From NCBI GenBank assembly GCA_002633005.1, contig NMRA01000050.1, positions 1,049,751 to 1,113,750 on the forward strand: DNA of 64,000 bases, written 5' to 3'. The stretch is from Phoronis australis (taxonomy: Eukaryota > Phoronida > Phoronidae). Shown in pieces: positions 23,301-37,500 of this stretch. A program made the translations under genes and the position numbers. Within the stretch, counting starts at the first letter, position 1. Each line of letters begins with the position of its first letter. Under the pieces are notes generated by a model, which worked only from the letters and a program-made list of their open reading frames with translations, made no database searches and was not told where the DNA came from.

Positions 23301-25453
23301 ATTGAGCATTCATGAATAGACTTTTCGGAGCGTAGCCATCCATAGGCGTACATGTATACACAAGTAGACAGCTACATTTTTGTCCTTTGATTATTACAGC
23401 AGCTTAAATATGAGATCACTATTTGCAATCAAACTTTACTAATATCACGTTTCTACAAATGTAGGATATTGGAAAGAAGAAAACGTTCTTTCAGTCAAGT
23501 CTCTTACTTGAAAGATAGACGTTTTGTTGGGATTCAAATCTGAAAAGGATGCACAGAGAATCTTGTCGAAAAAGTATCAATTTAAAGGGGTTTTGTTATA
23601 AAGGGCACCACTTTCGTAAGAAAATTATTTTGAGAAGGTCGCATATCTAAGCGACACATCCTTTTACGCACCCATTAGCAAGTACAGTTTACTTTTTCGA
23701 ATAACAGGTGGCGCTACATGCTGGTATATTTTTGTGTTCGTTCACTCCAGTTACTGTAAAATTTATGATTTGATAACACGCTCGTTCTATGGCAGATATA
23801 ACGAATTATATTTTGCAGTCCACAACAAAGCTTCGCGCTAAGTAGCTTCAACCAAAAGCTCCAAAAAAATGGTCCGTATTGAAACTTGATTAATCTACTT
23901 TACTTAAGCGTATCAGGATTGCCGGTCTAGTGCTCTTACCACTGAGCAACTGAGGAACCCATATCAGTGAAATTACTATTTACAGCAAATAGTTAAGTCA
24001 TGCATCCCATGAGCGGCATTTCGCCTTTTTCAAACGGCATTTAGACAATTATTTGTACAATCAGAAATGTACCAGTATTCGTTAATTAGAAATAATAAAT
24101 ATATATATAGACATTTGGATTAAGACTGAGAGGTCACTTAGACAGGCCAATTATTGCAACTGGAATTTCCATAAATTAAGTGTCAGTAAATTTGCTCTGA
24201 AACACACTATTATAGCTAGGAAATTGCATAATTTGTTCGGGGAAACAGCGGCTACCCGGCACCCTGATAGCTTATATCACAATCTCGGCTCCCACAAATA
24301 TCATGTAGCCCGCCCTCACCCCAGCCCCAGTCAGTACCTGCTGATGAATAACTGAATATGTCTTGAAACATTATAGTTTAGACTATTACTAGGCAAGGAA
24401 ACTGTTACAGTGTTCATATTTAGGCCTAAAGAGCTTACTGTCTATACTAAGCAGTTTACATATATCAACTTCACAACCGACCGAAACGTCGTGAAAATGT
24501 ACATGGACAAGAGGTCGGTGTAAATAGACCAAGATATTTTAATGATAGTTGTAGTTCACGTGGTCTTCATTATCAATACCCAGCGGCACCTCTGAATTCT
24601 TGGAATTTTTTTATTATCTAAGGACCTCTTTGTAAAGATGGCAGCTTAATGTGTTTAGATATCTTAGTACGAAAACTCTAACGTACAGTAATAAAGAGTT
24701 AAAGCCCGGTAACCGCTAGAACACATTACATGAGCGTCAAACTATGTTTAATGTATAACAGTACATGTATGTGCTTAAAGACATATCACACATACGATTA
24801 TATTTACATGCCCCAATGGAACAAGAATTTCAATGAAATGTACAACAATATGAATTTTAAAGTTAGTGCACATGTACGATAGTCCAATAAAATGCATGTA
24901 ACATGTCTATAATGACGTACAGTGGTTGCATAGTACATACGGATATGAGGTACAAAAGAGATATTTTCTCACTTCAGAAGTAAGTGTCACTTTAAGTAAC
25001 AATTGTTTTGAAATTGAAATATAGCGACGTGTTCGAGAATTTAGAGTAAGCGTAGTGAATATCAGGGTGTTCTTCAATGTCTGGACAAGCTCTGATATTC
25101 CTTTGCTGTGCAGTCAGCAAAGGAACAGAAACTGCCAGGGTAGCAAAACGATGACAACTAATTTTACTAAAAGTGTGTCTGTTAAAAAACGATCTGTATC
25201 TTGACTGGTATCAGCTAACGTCATAATTGTAGGGAATTTTAAATAATGTTTATCGGGCACTGGCAAGTCTCATGCAATAGTGTGATTTCTTTATGATAGT
25301 AAATGTTCATGTACATGTACATCTTGAGATGCGTAATCCATGTTGATTTGTTATTATATTCAGGTGCTGAAAGCCGTGAACGATGGCGACTGCACACATC
25401 TTCAAAAACTTATATGCGGTGGATGGAACATAAACCAACAACTGACCGTACGG
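20307..25453 (+). CDS. ankyrin-protease gene, exons 1-2 (N-terminus and cap)
   Basis: Exon 1 (20307-20372) ends EEKEK at a GTAGGA donor. Exon 2 (25364-25453) follows in phase 0 with [17 protein letters not shown], which resembles a divergent ankyrin helix pair. The frame upstream of the chosen ATG stays open to a TAA at 20235 and reads IESWKEIVPLIKVAVEAK, which looks like real protein. The exon may therefore be longer, with an earlier start in an exon not found. The 5-kb intron between them holds tRNA-derived repeats. Confidence 0.55.
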
Positions 25454-25554
25454 GTAAGTACGCAATTATGAACACTCCACTGAACTGAAGTGAACTTTGA
25501 AAAGACCCAAAAAGGTGAAAAACAAAAATATTCATAACCTAATGTTAAATATTT

Positions 25555-25593
<39 letters not shown>

Positions 25594-28500
25594 TTGTATA
25601 TGCGTGTGTGTGTCTGTGTGTGTGTGTGTGTGTGTCTGTGTGTGTGTGTGTGTGTTTGTATATATGTGTGTGTGTGTGTTATACAACGTATATATTTGCA
25701 TATAACGAGTCAATTGGTACAAACACGTACGTTATATAGCATATTTGTCCTATACGCCCCCACAGATTGCTTTGCTTCTTTGTGCCCTTTGTCACCTTTC
25801 ACAAATGATGATCACATATTGCTTGACACGTATACGTGCACGCAATATTTTTATGAATGCATTCTTTGCAGTCTGCATGACACGGCAGTTCAATTGTACA
25901 TGTATTTTGCAACAGATTATGGCTTGGGGCGTACACTTTCTATTTTTAAGATTCTCGTCAGAGTTTGACCTAAAGCTATTTCTCATGTAAAGTTTGCTTA
26001 CACTTCTGAGGTTTGTCTTGATTTTGTTGAGTAATAACTGCACAGGACGTCCAGACGTTGTGGCTGATGTACATTCGGACGCTTCTTGAAAATGCACTAT
26101 GAGCGCGGTTCTTGTCATTTTAGGTAGATAATAGTCAGAAATTTGACATAAAATTGAAATTTTCTAAAGGTTACAGGGGTTGCAGTTATGTTTTTGGGCT
26201 CGAAGTATTCTGATTGTGTTGCGAAGGAATTTAAATCTTCATACATATTTGACCGTAGAGAACCTCATCTGGTGTAGTGCATTACATGTACATGTAGATG
26301 ACCAAAAGGAGCCATGCATCGATATTGTTTTCCTTATCCCAAACATATTTTTGCAAGTTCGAGGCTTATTGTGATTTAAGTGTTCTGTTCAGGTGCAAAA
26401 TTTCATGGTGCATGCATATTAAGAAACTTTGTCAACAGCATATCAATTTCACTTTTGTGTTGCATATTATGGTACACACATGCGAAAATATTGCAAGGTG
26501 GTGCTACTTATCACATACATATACGCGTTGAATCAGTCGAAGGAAATATGGCCATGTATTCACACCCCGCACTACTTCAACAATGACCTCTGACATGGAG
26601 GGTTCAAAAGATAGATCAATGTGGACTGGACGCCGTTAGCCGGTTCGATCATCAAACTTTCGATAATCAAACTTTCGGAAGTAGTTTAAAGTAACATAAC
26701 TGTAGGGGTGTAAATAACATTCAACATGCATCCAGGTCTCAATCGTAGACATCTGGAGCACTTCTGTTACAGTTTTCATTTGCTAAATATTACTTGGTAG
26801 GGCTATATCTTTGCAACTCTGCTGCCGATATCTCGGTAACTACCATATCAAATTTTGTTGTAATTTAACTACTTTCAGGAGATGTTTTCATCGTAGTTGT
26901 CTCTTTTCAAGTAGTAAATCGTTACATTCCAAACTGTTTCTCTTACTAGAGAAAATTTGTAACCAAATGCAAAAGTAAATACATATAGAAGTTTGTGTGC
27001 CAGGACACTATCCAGCGGGTGTGTGTCGCAGGACACTGGGGCATGTTTGGTAGTTGTTCCCCTGTCCATGAGAAGAAAATAAGGCCATCCCAGTACGCAG
27101 TAACAGTGTGGCACCTTGACTGACTCGTTAACAAAAGCAAACGACAACCGAACTTGTCACAACCGAGATAGAACATTGACTGACTCCACAGCTCTCACGG
27201 TCAGACTGTATGAAAATAAATTAGCGCGAATTTCTTGCCTCCGAAAAACTCACTTCCGGAGTAGAGGAAGAGTAATTGTTTAAATTGCCAAGAAGCTGTA
27301 GTGAACTGAAAAATATGTCTGAGATAAGCAACGAACCTTATTTTTGCTCAAAATGACGTGAAAAAGGTTCCCTTAGCCTTTAACACTTATAAATGATAAA
27401 TGTAACATTTTACGAAATTATTACATTTTACTGCGTATCACTGTGCACACATGTAAATATCACATAGACCGAGCTATGATGTACATGTAGCACTTTAAAA
27501 GCAACTACTCGCCTGGGCAGACCTCGTCTACCCGTCACGACAGTTTAATTCTGCTGGGGTGTGCGTCGGAGTGTTAGGTGCGTGATAGATTTATTTACGG
27601 ACTGGAGTTCCTGCTTAGAAAAGGGGGGCTTTGATAAAATTTGTCTCAACGTGTGTTCAAATTGTAGGCTGTAGAAGGATAAGGATTTAGTTCCTGCGAA
27701 CACATTTGACTCAATTCCGTTTTTACACCGTCCCATTCTGATGCCATATTAACATGTATTAATGCCCTCTCGTCAATCTCTTTTGTTTTCTTCATGGCGC
27801 AAATTTATTAGAAATGATTTCTGGCCTCCGTGAAACGTGTCATTTTACTGTTACTTTAGATTGTATACGTTTACACCGGTATGTAACAACCTGCGCCCAC
27901 CCACACACGGGGAAAACGGGACATTGTAGAGTATCGACTAAGTTTCGATTACATATTTGAAACCGTCGGGTCGTCTCATTTGCTTTTATTCGTGGGTCTA
28001 CCCGAAACCAGTCCATTTTGGGCGCGTCAATTGAAAAGCATGGGTAAACGCTTCCAGTGCGACGATAGACTGACGACTGATTCCTTTATTAATCTCGACC
28101 GTACGTTCACAAGCCTACTCAAAAATACGTCCGACGTATATCTGTTCTACACTCCAGCCAGTGCTGCAAAGCCTCGACTTGTGATAAACTTGTGAGACAC
28201 TTCCAGCAACTGTTACACTCGTCGACTCAATAACCTGCTGTCTCTGTAGCTGGTTCTCTGTTGACTCTTGCTGCAACTGCTGATTTTCTTCAGTGCAGCT
28301 CAACTGCTTAACTGCTTTTCTTCTGATTAACTAACTAACACAACCCGTGCTTGTGTATTTATAGACTAATGCATTGTTTCAGAACTTTTCGTCAATTCGA
28401 AAACATGCCAGAACTTTCCGGAATCTACCCAATCATTCTACAAACTACTCTATAGAATATTCCAGACAGCATCAATCACTGTCATGCTAGAGACATCAAG

Positions 28501-31500
28501 AAAGTTCCACACTAATCAGTAGTAAACATATTACATCACCACTGTACTGACCTCAGTCTACTAGAAAGTCCCATACTATTCTAGTAAACAAATTACATCA
28601 TCACTGTTCTCAACTCAGGGCTCACGCCAGTCAAACAAAACAACAAAACAAAACCATACCACTAAAAACAGTTTATATTTTGACATACATGCACTGTGCA
28701 TTTGGCTTCAAAAGTTGCCTCCTATTTTCATATAGAAGCTGACATCCTGCCAAGTTACATTTTGACCTTTTCAGTAGATTTAAAACAGAAATAAAACATG
28801 TTTTACTTCCATGAAATCGGTATCTTAAAGGTGATCATTCAGTGTAAATATCAAGGTCATGTTTTTGCGTGATAGCTGGTTTAGCAACAACCACATGTGC
28901 GTACTTTTATAAAAGGGTGCATGGTTTTAAAGAACTTGTCATGTGTTCAGTTTTAGAATTACTATTGACATTAACACAGGTTATGCGAAAGTAACGTAAC
29001 GTTGTTCTTTAAAAATATTTGACATGGTAAACAGATAGTAGATTTGATAATTATGTGTGAAAATGTGTTAGTTCAAAGTTCCCCGATGAGTAGTTAAGAT
29101 GTAGAGTGAAGTTAGTGATTGTGAAACTTGTTATAACTTGTTCATTGTTTCTGCAGGGCATGACAGCACTACATGGGGCAGTAAAGGAGGGCAGACCAGA
29201 GATGGTGAGAGTGTTGCTAAGGGGTGGGGCCGATGTAGACGCCCGAGACAGGGTAACAGACTTTCCTTGAGACGATCTTAAAATTGACACAATATTATCT
29301 TTGTTGAAAAAGCTTTATTGTATCTCAATTACGTGTATAAATGTGTTATTTCAAATTTCCGTAAAGAGTAATTATGATGCATGGTGTACATGTAGTCAGT
29401 GATTTTGAAGCTTGCCATCACTTTTGCAGGACGGCACTACGGCACTACTCGGGGCTGTGATGAACGGTAGCCCAGAGGTAGTCAAAGTGTTGCTAAAGGG
29501 TGGAGCCGATGTAGACGCCCGAGACGAGGTAATAGAAACATCTTGGGTAGATTTAAGAATTAGGGCATTTTCGTCTTTGCTACAAAAGTTGTAGGCTACC
29601 TGAAGTTTAACTGAACACTTTTTTTGTAAACACACGTTTTATTTTGCGTGATTTTGACACGCATTTGTTATTCTTTACCCAATACATTCATCTTGAGTAA
29701 CAGTGACGTTTGAATCTATTTGGCGACTTAACGTGGATACATTTCTTTTCTTAATCGTATTTGTCCTTTCAACATTTCAACTTTGTATTACTGTAAACAA
29801 GAAGCCAGTAAACAAAGCATGGAGAGATAGCTGTGAAGGTATGTAGGTCCTCAATAATTTTGGCGGTCGACGTCTGCAGCATAACTTGTTTAACTCCAAT
29901 GTTTTATAATCGCTTCTAACAATTGAGCGTTGAAATTATTACAAGTAGTGAAACGTCTTAGAGCGTTCAAAGGTGTTTTGTTTATATAACCTTACAGGTT
30001 CACTTTCCTCTGTGGATGATAATTTGTTCTAAACAGTGATCGTCCATTTACATATCTCTACTAAAATTGAATATTACATAGGATGGCTCGACACCGTTGC
30101 ACGAGGCGGCAAGGTGTGGTCATACAAAGATAGTAGAGCTGTTGGTAAAAAACAAGGCCACCCTGGATGTGCGTGATCAGGTAAATAAAGACACACACAT
30201 TTAGTTGAAATACTTGTTTACACATCAATGATTGAAACCGTTCACGAATAAATTTTGTTGGTGTTTTTACAATCTGATTTCTCTGAACGATGTCAAATTA
30301 AAGGTCGATTGTTTTTCGTACGTGAACCGCGAAGATGCGCATATTCGTAAAGACAGTGCTGGTTGACTTACTTGTACCTGTTCAGCTGTAAATCATCCCT
30401 ATTTTGTTAGAACAAGTTGTTACCATACAAGTTCACTTTCCCCGTGGATGTTAATTTGCTCTAAACGTTGATCGTCCATTCGCATGTCTTCATTATATCA
30501 ATACACTGCATTTCATAGTTGGGGTCGACACCGCTGCACGAAGCAGCAGAGGGTGGTGAAACACAAATAGTGGAGTTGCTATTGGCCAACAAGTGCAACG
30601 TGGATGTCCGTGATCAGGTAATTAATGGCACAGGTAGTTGGGTAGAACTAGCTATTTATACAACGATTAAAACTATTTAAGGACAAATTTTGTTGATACT
30701 TTCACAGTTGGATGTGCTTAAACAATGTCAAGTTAAATATCGTCTGCTTTTGACTTGAGAACCTCCAAAGCTGCATAGAATCGTAGATACAGTAGTGGGT
30801 GACTTTCCTGCTCAGATGCTAGTTACATGTAAGTGTCCCAACTTTCTTGGAACAAATTGAAGATCGCCTGCTTTTCATAGTCAGCGTACAAGTTCACTTT
30901 CCCCGTAGTTGTTAATTTGCTTAAAACGTAAGTCGCCCATTCACACATCTCCACTATAAATTACATAGGATGGTCAGACGCCGCTATACTGGGCTGCACG
31001 GTATGGTCATACACAGACAGTGGAATTGTTGGTGGCCAACAAGGCCACGGTGGATGTCCATAAGGTAATTGAGGACACACAGGTTGTATGGTTGGACCAG
31101 TTGTTTACACAACAAATGACTAAAACAGTTTAGGAAAAGTTCTGTTGATATTTTTCACAATCTATTATCTTTAAACAATGTCGACTCCAATGTCGTCTGC
31201 TTTCGATTCGTGAACAGCCAAAGCTGAGTGGACTCGAAGAGAAAATGCAATTTGACTTAGCTATACAGGCGAAATGATATCTATATAAGGTAACTAAATT
31301 GTACCTAATACGTTACAAAAAATTGAAGAAGGTCTGATTTTGATTGCCACCTTACAAGTTAATTTCTTCGTTGGATGTTAATTTGCTCTAAACATTAATC
31401 GTTCATTCACACATCTCCAATATATGTGTATACTACATAGGAAGGCGAGACACCGCTGCATATGGCAGCAGAGCGTGGTCATACTCAGGTGGTCCAGTGT

Positions 31501-34500
31501 CTGCTCCAATACGGGGCCAGCGTTAATGTCCGTAATAAGGTAATTTATGACACACAGGTTGTTTGGTTGAAGAACTCGTTTACATAACGATGATGAACAC
31601 AGAAACGTGACAAGGATGCATCACTGGTTAATTAATTAATCAGTCACGGTTGGTGGTTTCAATGTAAACGTTGATATTTCGCCTTGCACTCCAGGTGATG
31701 TGCACGTGAGTGATGTGTACGCCATTTTAAGTAATGAGAAACAGTTGTACAATGAGTTGGTCCTTGTGTTTCCACAGCACGCACTAAATGAATGTCACTC
31801 TGTTGTAATATAGCTTCTTGTTTATGGGGTGGACTTTAAATCCAAAGCGAGGCTCACTGCCATAAACAAAGCAAAAGTTGGCAATGCACGAGTGTTTCGA
31901 ATTTAACCTGGATTTTAAATCCTAAAATTTTGGAACTAATTAACCACAGAGATGTAGAAATTATATTAGGGAACATGTAAATGCACCAAAGAGTTGTCTT
32001 ACGAAAGTGTTTAAGTTGTCTTCGTAAAACCACGTTTAAAACTTGAAAAGTAAATATGACCAAGTTGCAGCGATAGCGTCAAGGATTAGGTTTATGCTGA
32101 ACACGGGTAGTCAGGTTTGCTGTGTGGTATTGTTGGACTTTGATAGGGAAAATGGAAACTATAATTTTTTGGAAACCTCATGAATGACAAATCAGAAAAT
32201 AATTTATTCCGTTTTTGGGACCATCTTGGGGGACATCTTGGATTTTCAAAAATGGCGCCGGTGAAATGGATTTTGCACAATGTCGCCACTTTTGGGTCAC
32301 TAAGAATGTTGTTTTTATGGCCACACCTGCATTTCTGAGGTCAAGGAATGGGAAATTTTATAGGCGGCCATCTTGGCTTTTTAAAAATGGCGCCCGCAAA
32401 ACATATTTTCCTAATTATCGTTGCTCGTGGGTCACCTAGATTGTTCGTTTTAATGACTGCACCAACATTTTCGAGGTAAAAATGTAGCTTATTAAAAGTG
32501 AAACATAATCAAAACCCCATTTATTAGCAGCCATATTTTCTAAATGCATACTTCATGAAATCCAAATGTTATGATCACTATCTTACTTTCTTGTATATTT
32601 TGTTGGGAACTTGTTTCCTTGAAGACCCTTAAACTAAGTCTGTATCTAAACCACTTATTTACGTTAGCAGAACACGATATTTTGTAGTGTCAATACTCTT
32701 TCAAAACTTTGAAATCAGTCTATACATCCATACTATAGCTGTCACTGCCATAACTGTCACCAGGAATAATATCATTATCACCATCCTGGCATTCTGCACT
32801 ACACTGACGTACATCTGTGTAAGGTAGGTCCTGTGATCGACATCTTTGTCCTTGTAAATTCGTTGTGCAATAGGTCAAGGAACTCATGTCGAGCAATGGC
32901 TGCCTGGCGCCACACTCTGGCTTGAAAAAAACACCTTCAACACATGCTGTTTCAAAGCACCAATGGTTGGTGGACGTTTGTTGCTGTCTGTCGTATGTTT
33001 ACAGAAGAGATACCATCTTATCGCTGGTATATTATTTGTGTCCATGCCCTGTAGTGAGTATACATATGTAAAAGGTGGCCAAATGCAGAAAGAGGTTCCC
33101 TTGTTACTTCTTTAGCAGTATAGAGAGTCTGAAGTGCATCGATATCATCAGTTTTCGCCTTCAAGTATATATTCAACCTACAGAATGGACCGGTGTTGTC
33201 TGTCCCTGTTAAACCATGGAAAGCCGGAAGAACTCTTCCCCGGCAGCACCTAACGTAATGCTGTCCTTATTGGATCCCAGATGCCATTTGACAGAATTAT
33301 TTCTGAGAAGACTGTCATAGTAGGCAGTAGGTCAGGTGAAAAAAAAACATCAGATGAGAATAGGGCACCTTTTGATGTGATGCTAGACCGGCATGATGTA
33401 TTAGAAATATATCTGCTTTTTCTTCTAAACGTAGATCACGTAGGTTGCTCGTTGTGCATCCTAAAGCTCAAGTTATGACTGTCTTGGCAGAGTCTTTGTT
33501 TTATTTGAGGGTCTCTGCAGATATTCCGTACGATGAGCCTTTTTTGGTCTTGGGAGAGGAAACGGCTCATTGGGATGTTCTGTATGTAAGTTTCATCTCT
33601 TATCTGGTACTGTATTTTACCCTTTCTCTGCCTCCATTTTTGTCTTCTGGCTAGTTTCAAAGAGTTGTCATTTTGTATGTCAGAAAGCGAGAATTATGAT
33701 CTCCAGTTAAGATCATCACTTCCATACAGTGCACACGTGCAGTTTTGTGGCTTGGTGTGAACACACTCAGTGGATGTCGTTTATATGTTTTCTGGATCTA
33801 AAACCTCTCTTGCAGCTTTAGGACTGTCCTGTTCTAAGACGTCTGCTTCGGAAAGTTTCTGCAGAGGGTTGATTCGATTAGACTTGTCTGTACACGTCAG
33901 CATTGCCCTTCTGGCAGCAAAGATTGCTCTTGGTGCTAGGGTGAATTCATAGTGGCTGATAGCATGTTTCTGGTCGATTTGCCTATATGACTTGACAAGT
34001 ACCAGCAGCCTATCATATACGCTCATGGTCTCCTTGAGATTCAGGGTGACGTCACGGTATTTCATGGCTGCTTTTTCGTGTCGTGAAATGAACATCTTAT
34101 TTTTCAGCATTGTGACTGATGACCAAAGGCTGTTATCTTTATTGAATCTCTGACTTTGCCAACAACATACGAAATCTTTGATTCATGCTATTATGGGACA
34201 TTGGCGTGTGTGATCATGTCTCACAACTGGTCACCCTGCACGACAGCTGGACTGTCATGGCTGAGTAGAATTTGTCTAGTTGTTGCTATGCCAAAAACGT
34301 CGGCTTCTATCCAGGCATCATCTATGTCGAATTCTCTATGGACGTCCGAAGCAAACTCAGAGATGTCATTTTAGCATGGCTTGCAATTCTCCAATTCTTG
34401 GGTTCACTGTTTGCTTCCGGTCTGGAGCTGAACAACCCTCTGGTATAGACCCATATCACATGAAATGACAGTTGGGTGAGCTTCGTCAACAATCAGCCTC

Positions 34501-37500
34501 CTGAATTGGCTCGTCTGCATAACAACTGTTACCAGGGTCGACCACTCATGGGCCAGCTCTGGATGAAGTGATAAGGCACCAAACACGGTGCGAGACTGGC
34601 TTGTAGGGATCAGTGATTTTAGCCTGCCCCTCATGCTACAACTCCTATTGTTCTCGTCAGAGATCCTCAGGGGGTTACTGCCAAAATTATCTGCGATCCG
34701 ACTGTCAAAGGCAAAATGTATTTCCAATGAATAGAGAACTTGATTCCAAAGTGAAGAGTGGAAATAATATTGAAATCTTCAAAATATATGTCTCAAATGT
34801 CTTTTTAAAACGATATAGATACATGTATGTACGTACATGTATACCGTAAATAAAGGCTAATCTTCGTTTTAGCGATTCCTTCAAATATTCTGGTGGTTCG
34901 TAACTGCTATCAAAAATCATTTAGATTATATATCAATTTAGAAATAGTGTTTTTCAATTCCATACCCAAGAAATGTGGGCGCTGCCATTAAAACTAGCAT
35001 TCTAAGTCACCCAAGAGCAGAGATACTGAGAAAAAATGTATTTTACGAGCGTGATTTTTGAAATTCCAAGTTGGCCGCTAAGATGACCACCTATAAAATT
35101 AAAATCTCCAATTCGTTAACCTCAGAACTGCAGGTGTAGACCCAAAAACTAACACTCTCAGTGACATCTGGCCTGATATGATGGGCAAAAACAATTTTAC
35201 CGGCGCCATTTTTGAAAATCCAAGATGGCCGCCAGGAAGGCCACCAAACATGGAATCAATTATTTTCCAAAAAAATATAGTTTCTTTTTTCCCGAAAAAG
35301 TTCCAACCGATGTCATAATTTGGACATAGTGAACCTAACTAGGGGTTACGTTTTATCTTGTAAATTGTTGCTTTCTACACGAACCGGGTTACATGCTCAT
35401 ATTTTTGTCGAGTTTAAAATATGTTTGACAGTGTTGACTCATCGCATGTTTAGTCATGTGCAAGTCACATCTGGATTAATTTGTTAACCAACTTAACATC
35501 AAGCTTAGCCTAGGCACTGGTGGTGAGGTGGGATCTAACAGGACTAACAGTTGATCTGTAGTTGATCTGCAAGAATGGTTGATGTTATTAAAACTATTTT
35601 TTATTAAAATAAAAAACCAACCCGGTAGTTGAACCTAAATATTATTTGACCACAAATTCTGCTCTCTTGGATTTTAATAAGTCTTAGATCTATTTCTTGT
35701 GTCAGGTTTCAAATATTAATCTAGACAAAGTGAATTTTAAAATTAAAACACCTAGTTTATTCGTCCAAAGCCTAACCTGAAAAATAACACATCTCTATCT
35801 AGAGCTCAATTTCAATTAATTGGGAACAGTAAGCATAGTTATCGTATTCCTTCAGGGTCCTCGTAGTTTAAATTTTTATCATGAACTATTCAGTACAATA
35901 AATATGCATACGGAGAAACGGCCTAGAAGCATTGTACCTGGGTTAAATCATTACAAACAGATTTATATTCAATTTTTATACACAAATACATGAACGAAAA
36001 ACCTCATTCATCCAAGGGAAAAAGTGCCTGTGCCTTCTGGGATCTTTTCGCCGGGTGAGGGAGGCATTCGGCCACCCGGTCACCATCATTGGAACCTTTC
36101 CTGTAGCAAACTTTCATAAGCCATGTCTCAAGAAGCATTCTGTGCTCTTTCAAATTGGGGGACACTAGTGATTTGAATTCCTGTCCTGTTCTTTTTAGAA
36201 AGAAAGGTATTATGTTTCCACCCGTAGTCATGAAAATACAGAATGGCTGCACGAAGATTCACCGGTCGCTGACATGATGCTCTGCAACTGAGATGCGCCA
36301 AAATGTGACCAATCTTTCGAAAACATTCCCGGAAATATTTTCTTCCTTCGCGGCGTATGGCAACGACCTAACGCTTCAGAATCTCAACGTTTTAGGGGGG
36401 ATAAAAAGTCAGTTGAATGTTTTCTACAGCTGTTGGAGCATCGCGGAACCGTTGACAACACTGACCATTAGCCATTTAACGGAGCTATCGTATTGAGACT
36501 CGTTTTGGAGTGAGTTTTCTGTTTGCGTGAATTAGGAGTATATAAAAATCTTTTAAATTACGTGGCTACAACACATCAGACCGTTAAGTAATTTCGCTGA
36601 AATTATATCCGAATGTCAGATTTTAGTCTCGCCCCGTTGACCCACACACTTCACAATGTAAAATGCTGACCAACATGTTCTCGTCTTTGTAGTGGGGTGA
36701 CACAGCACTGCATCGGGCGGCAGAACATGGACATACAGAAGTAGTGAAACTACTGTTCATGGAAGGCACATGTGACGTTAGTGCCGTCAACAAGGTAGGG
36801 CAAGAGTGCTGTACTTGATGTTTAGTTGAGACTGCTATGATTATCTTTTTTAATTGAGCACTGGGTTCGATGACTTATTCACTTGTAATAAATATCTCAT
36901 GAAAAAAGACTTGCCTCCTTTGTGAAGTCACTTTGTTACTGAGTGTATGTTCCCAGAACACTCACCAAACCAAAACCGCTAGTCTGATCGTAATATAGCA
37001 CAAAAACGGACAAACCACGCCATAAATAGCCGACAACAAACACACGTGGTTTTCTCACCACATTTAAGAACGTTTTGATCAAGTTTACTCTAAAACAAAA
37101 ATTACTTAAAAATCAATTTCTTAAAATCTCGTAACCCGATGACTTGTTTTTAATCCCGCCATGCCTTGCTTTATAGATTCTGTGCGTGAATTGGTCAAAG
37201 TCCATCCTTTCAAATGAAAAAAACACTTTTTCACGGTTTCTGAAGCCTGCGTATACTAAACCCTAGGAAAGCGGAGTTCCCACTATAAATCAAAGGTCTG
37301 TGCGCATGTTCTTTATAATGTGTCTACATGGTAATTTGCTTATGATTGTTACGTGAATTTTCTTGTAGGAAACACAGTCTCGTGTTTCCGACTTTTTTCG
37401 GAATGTTACACTACACTTTTTAAACTTTTTCCTACCTCCGTCAAATTGTAGCAGTTTTGACGCACGGCAAAACTGACATATCACCACGCACCATAGCAAT

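Noticed and set aside
25402-25968. Open frames of 80-136 codons across the GT repeat.
   Set aside because: They are produced by the dinucleotide repeat itself and are open on both strands.
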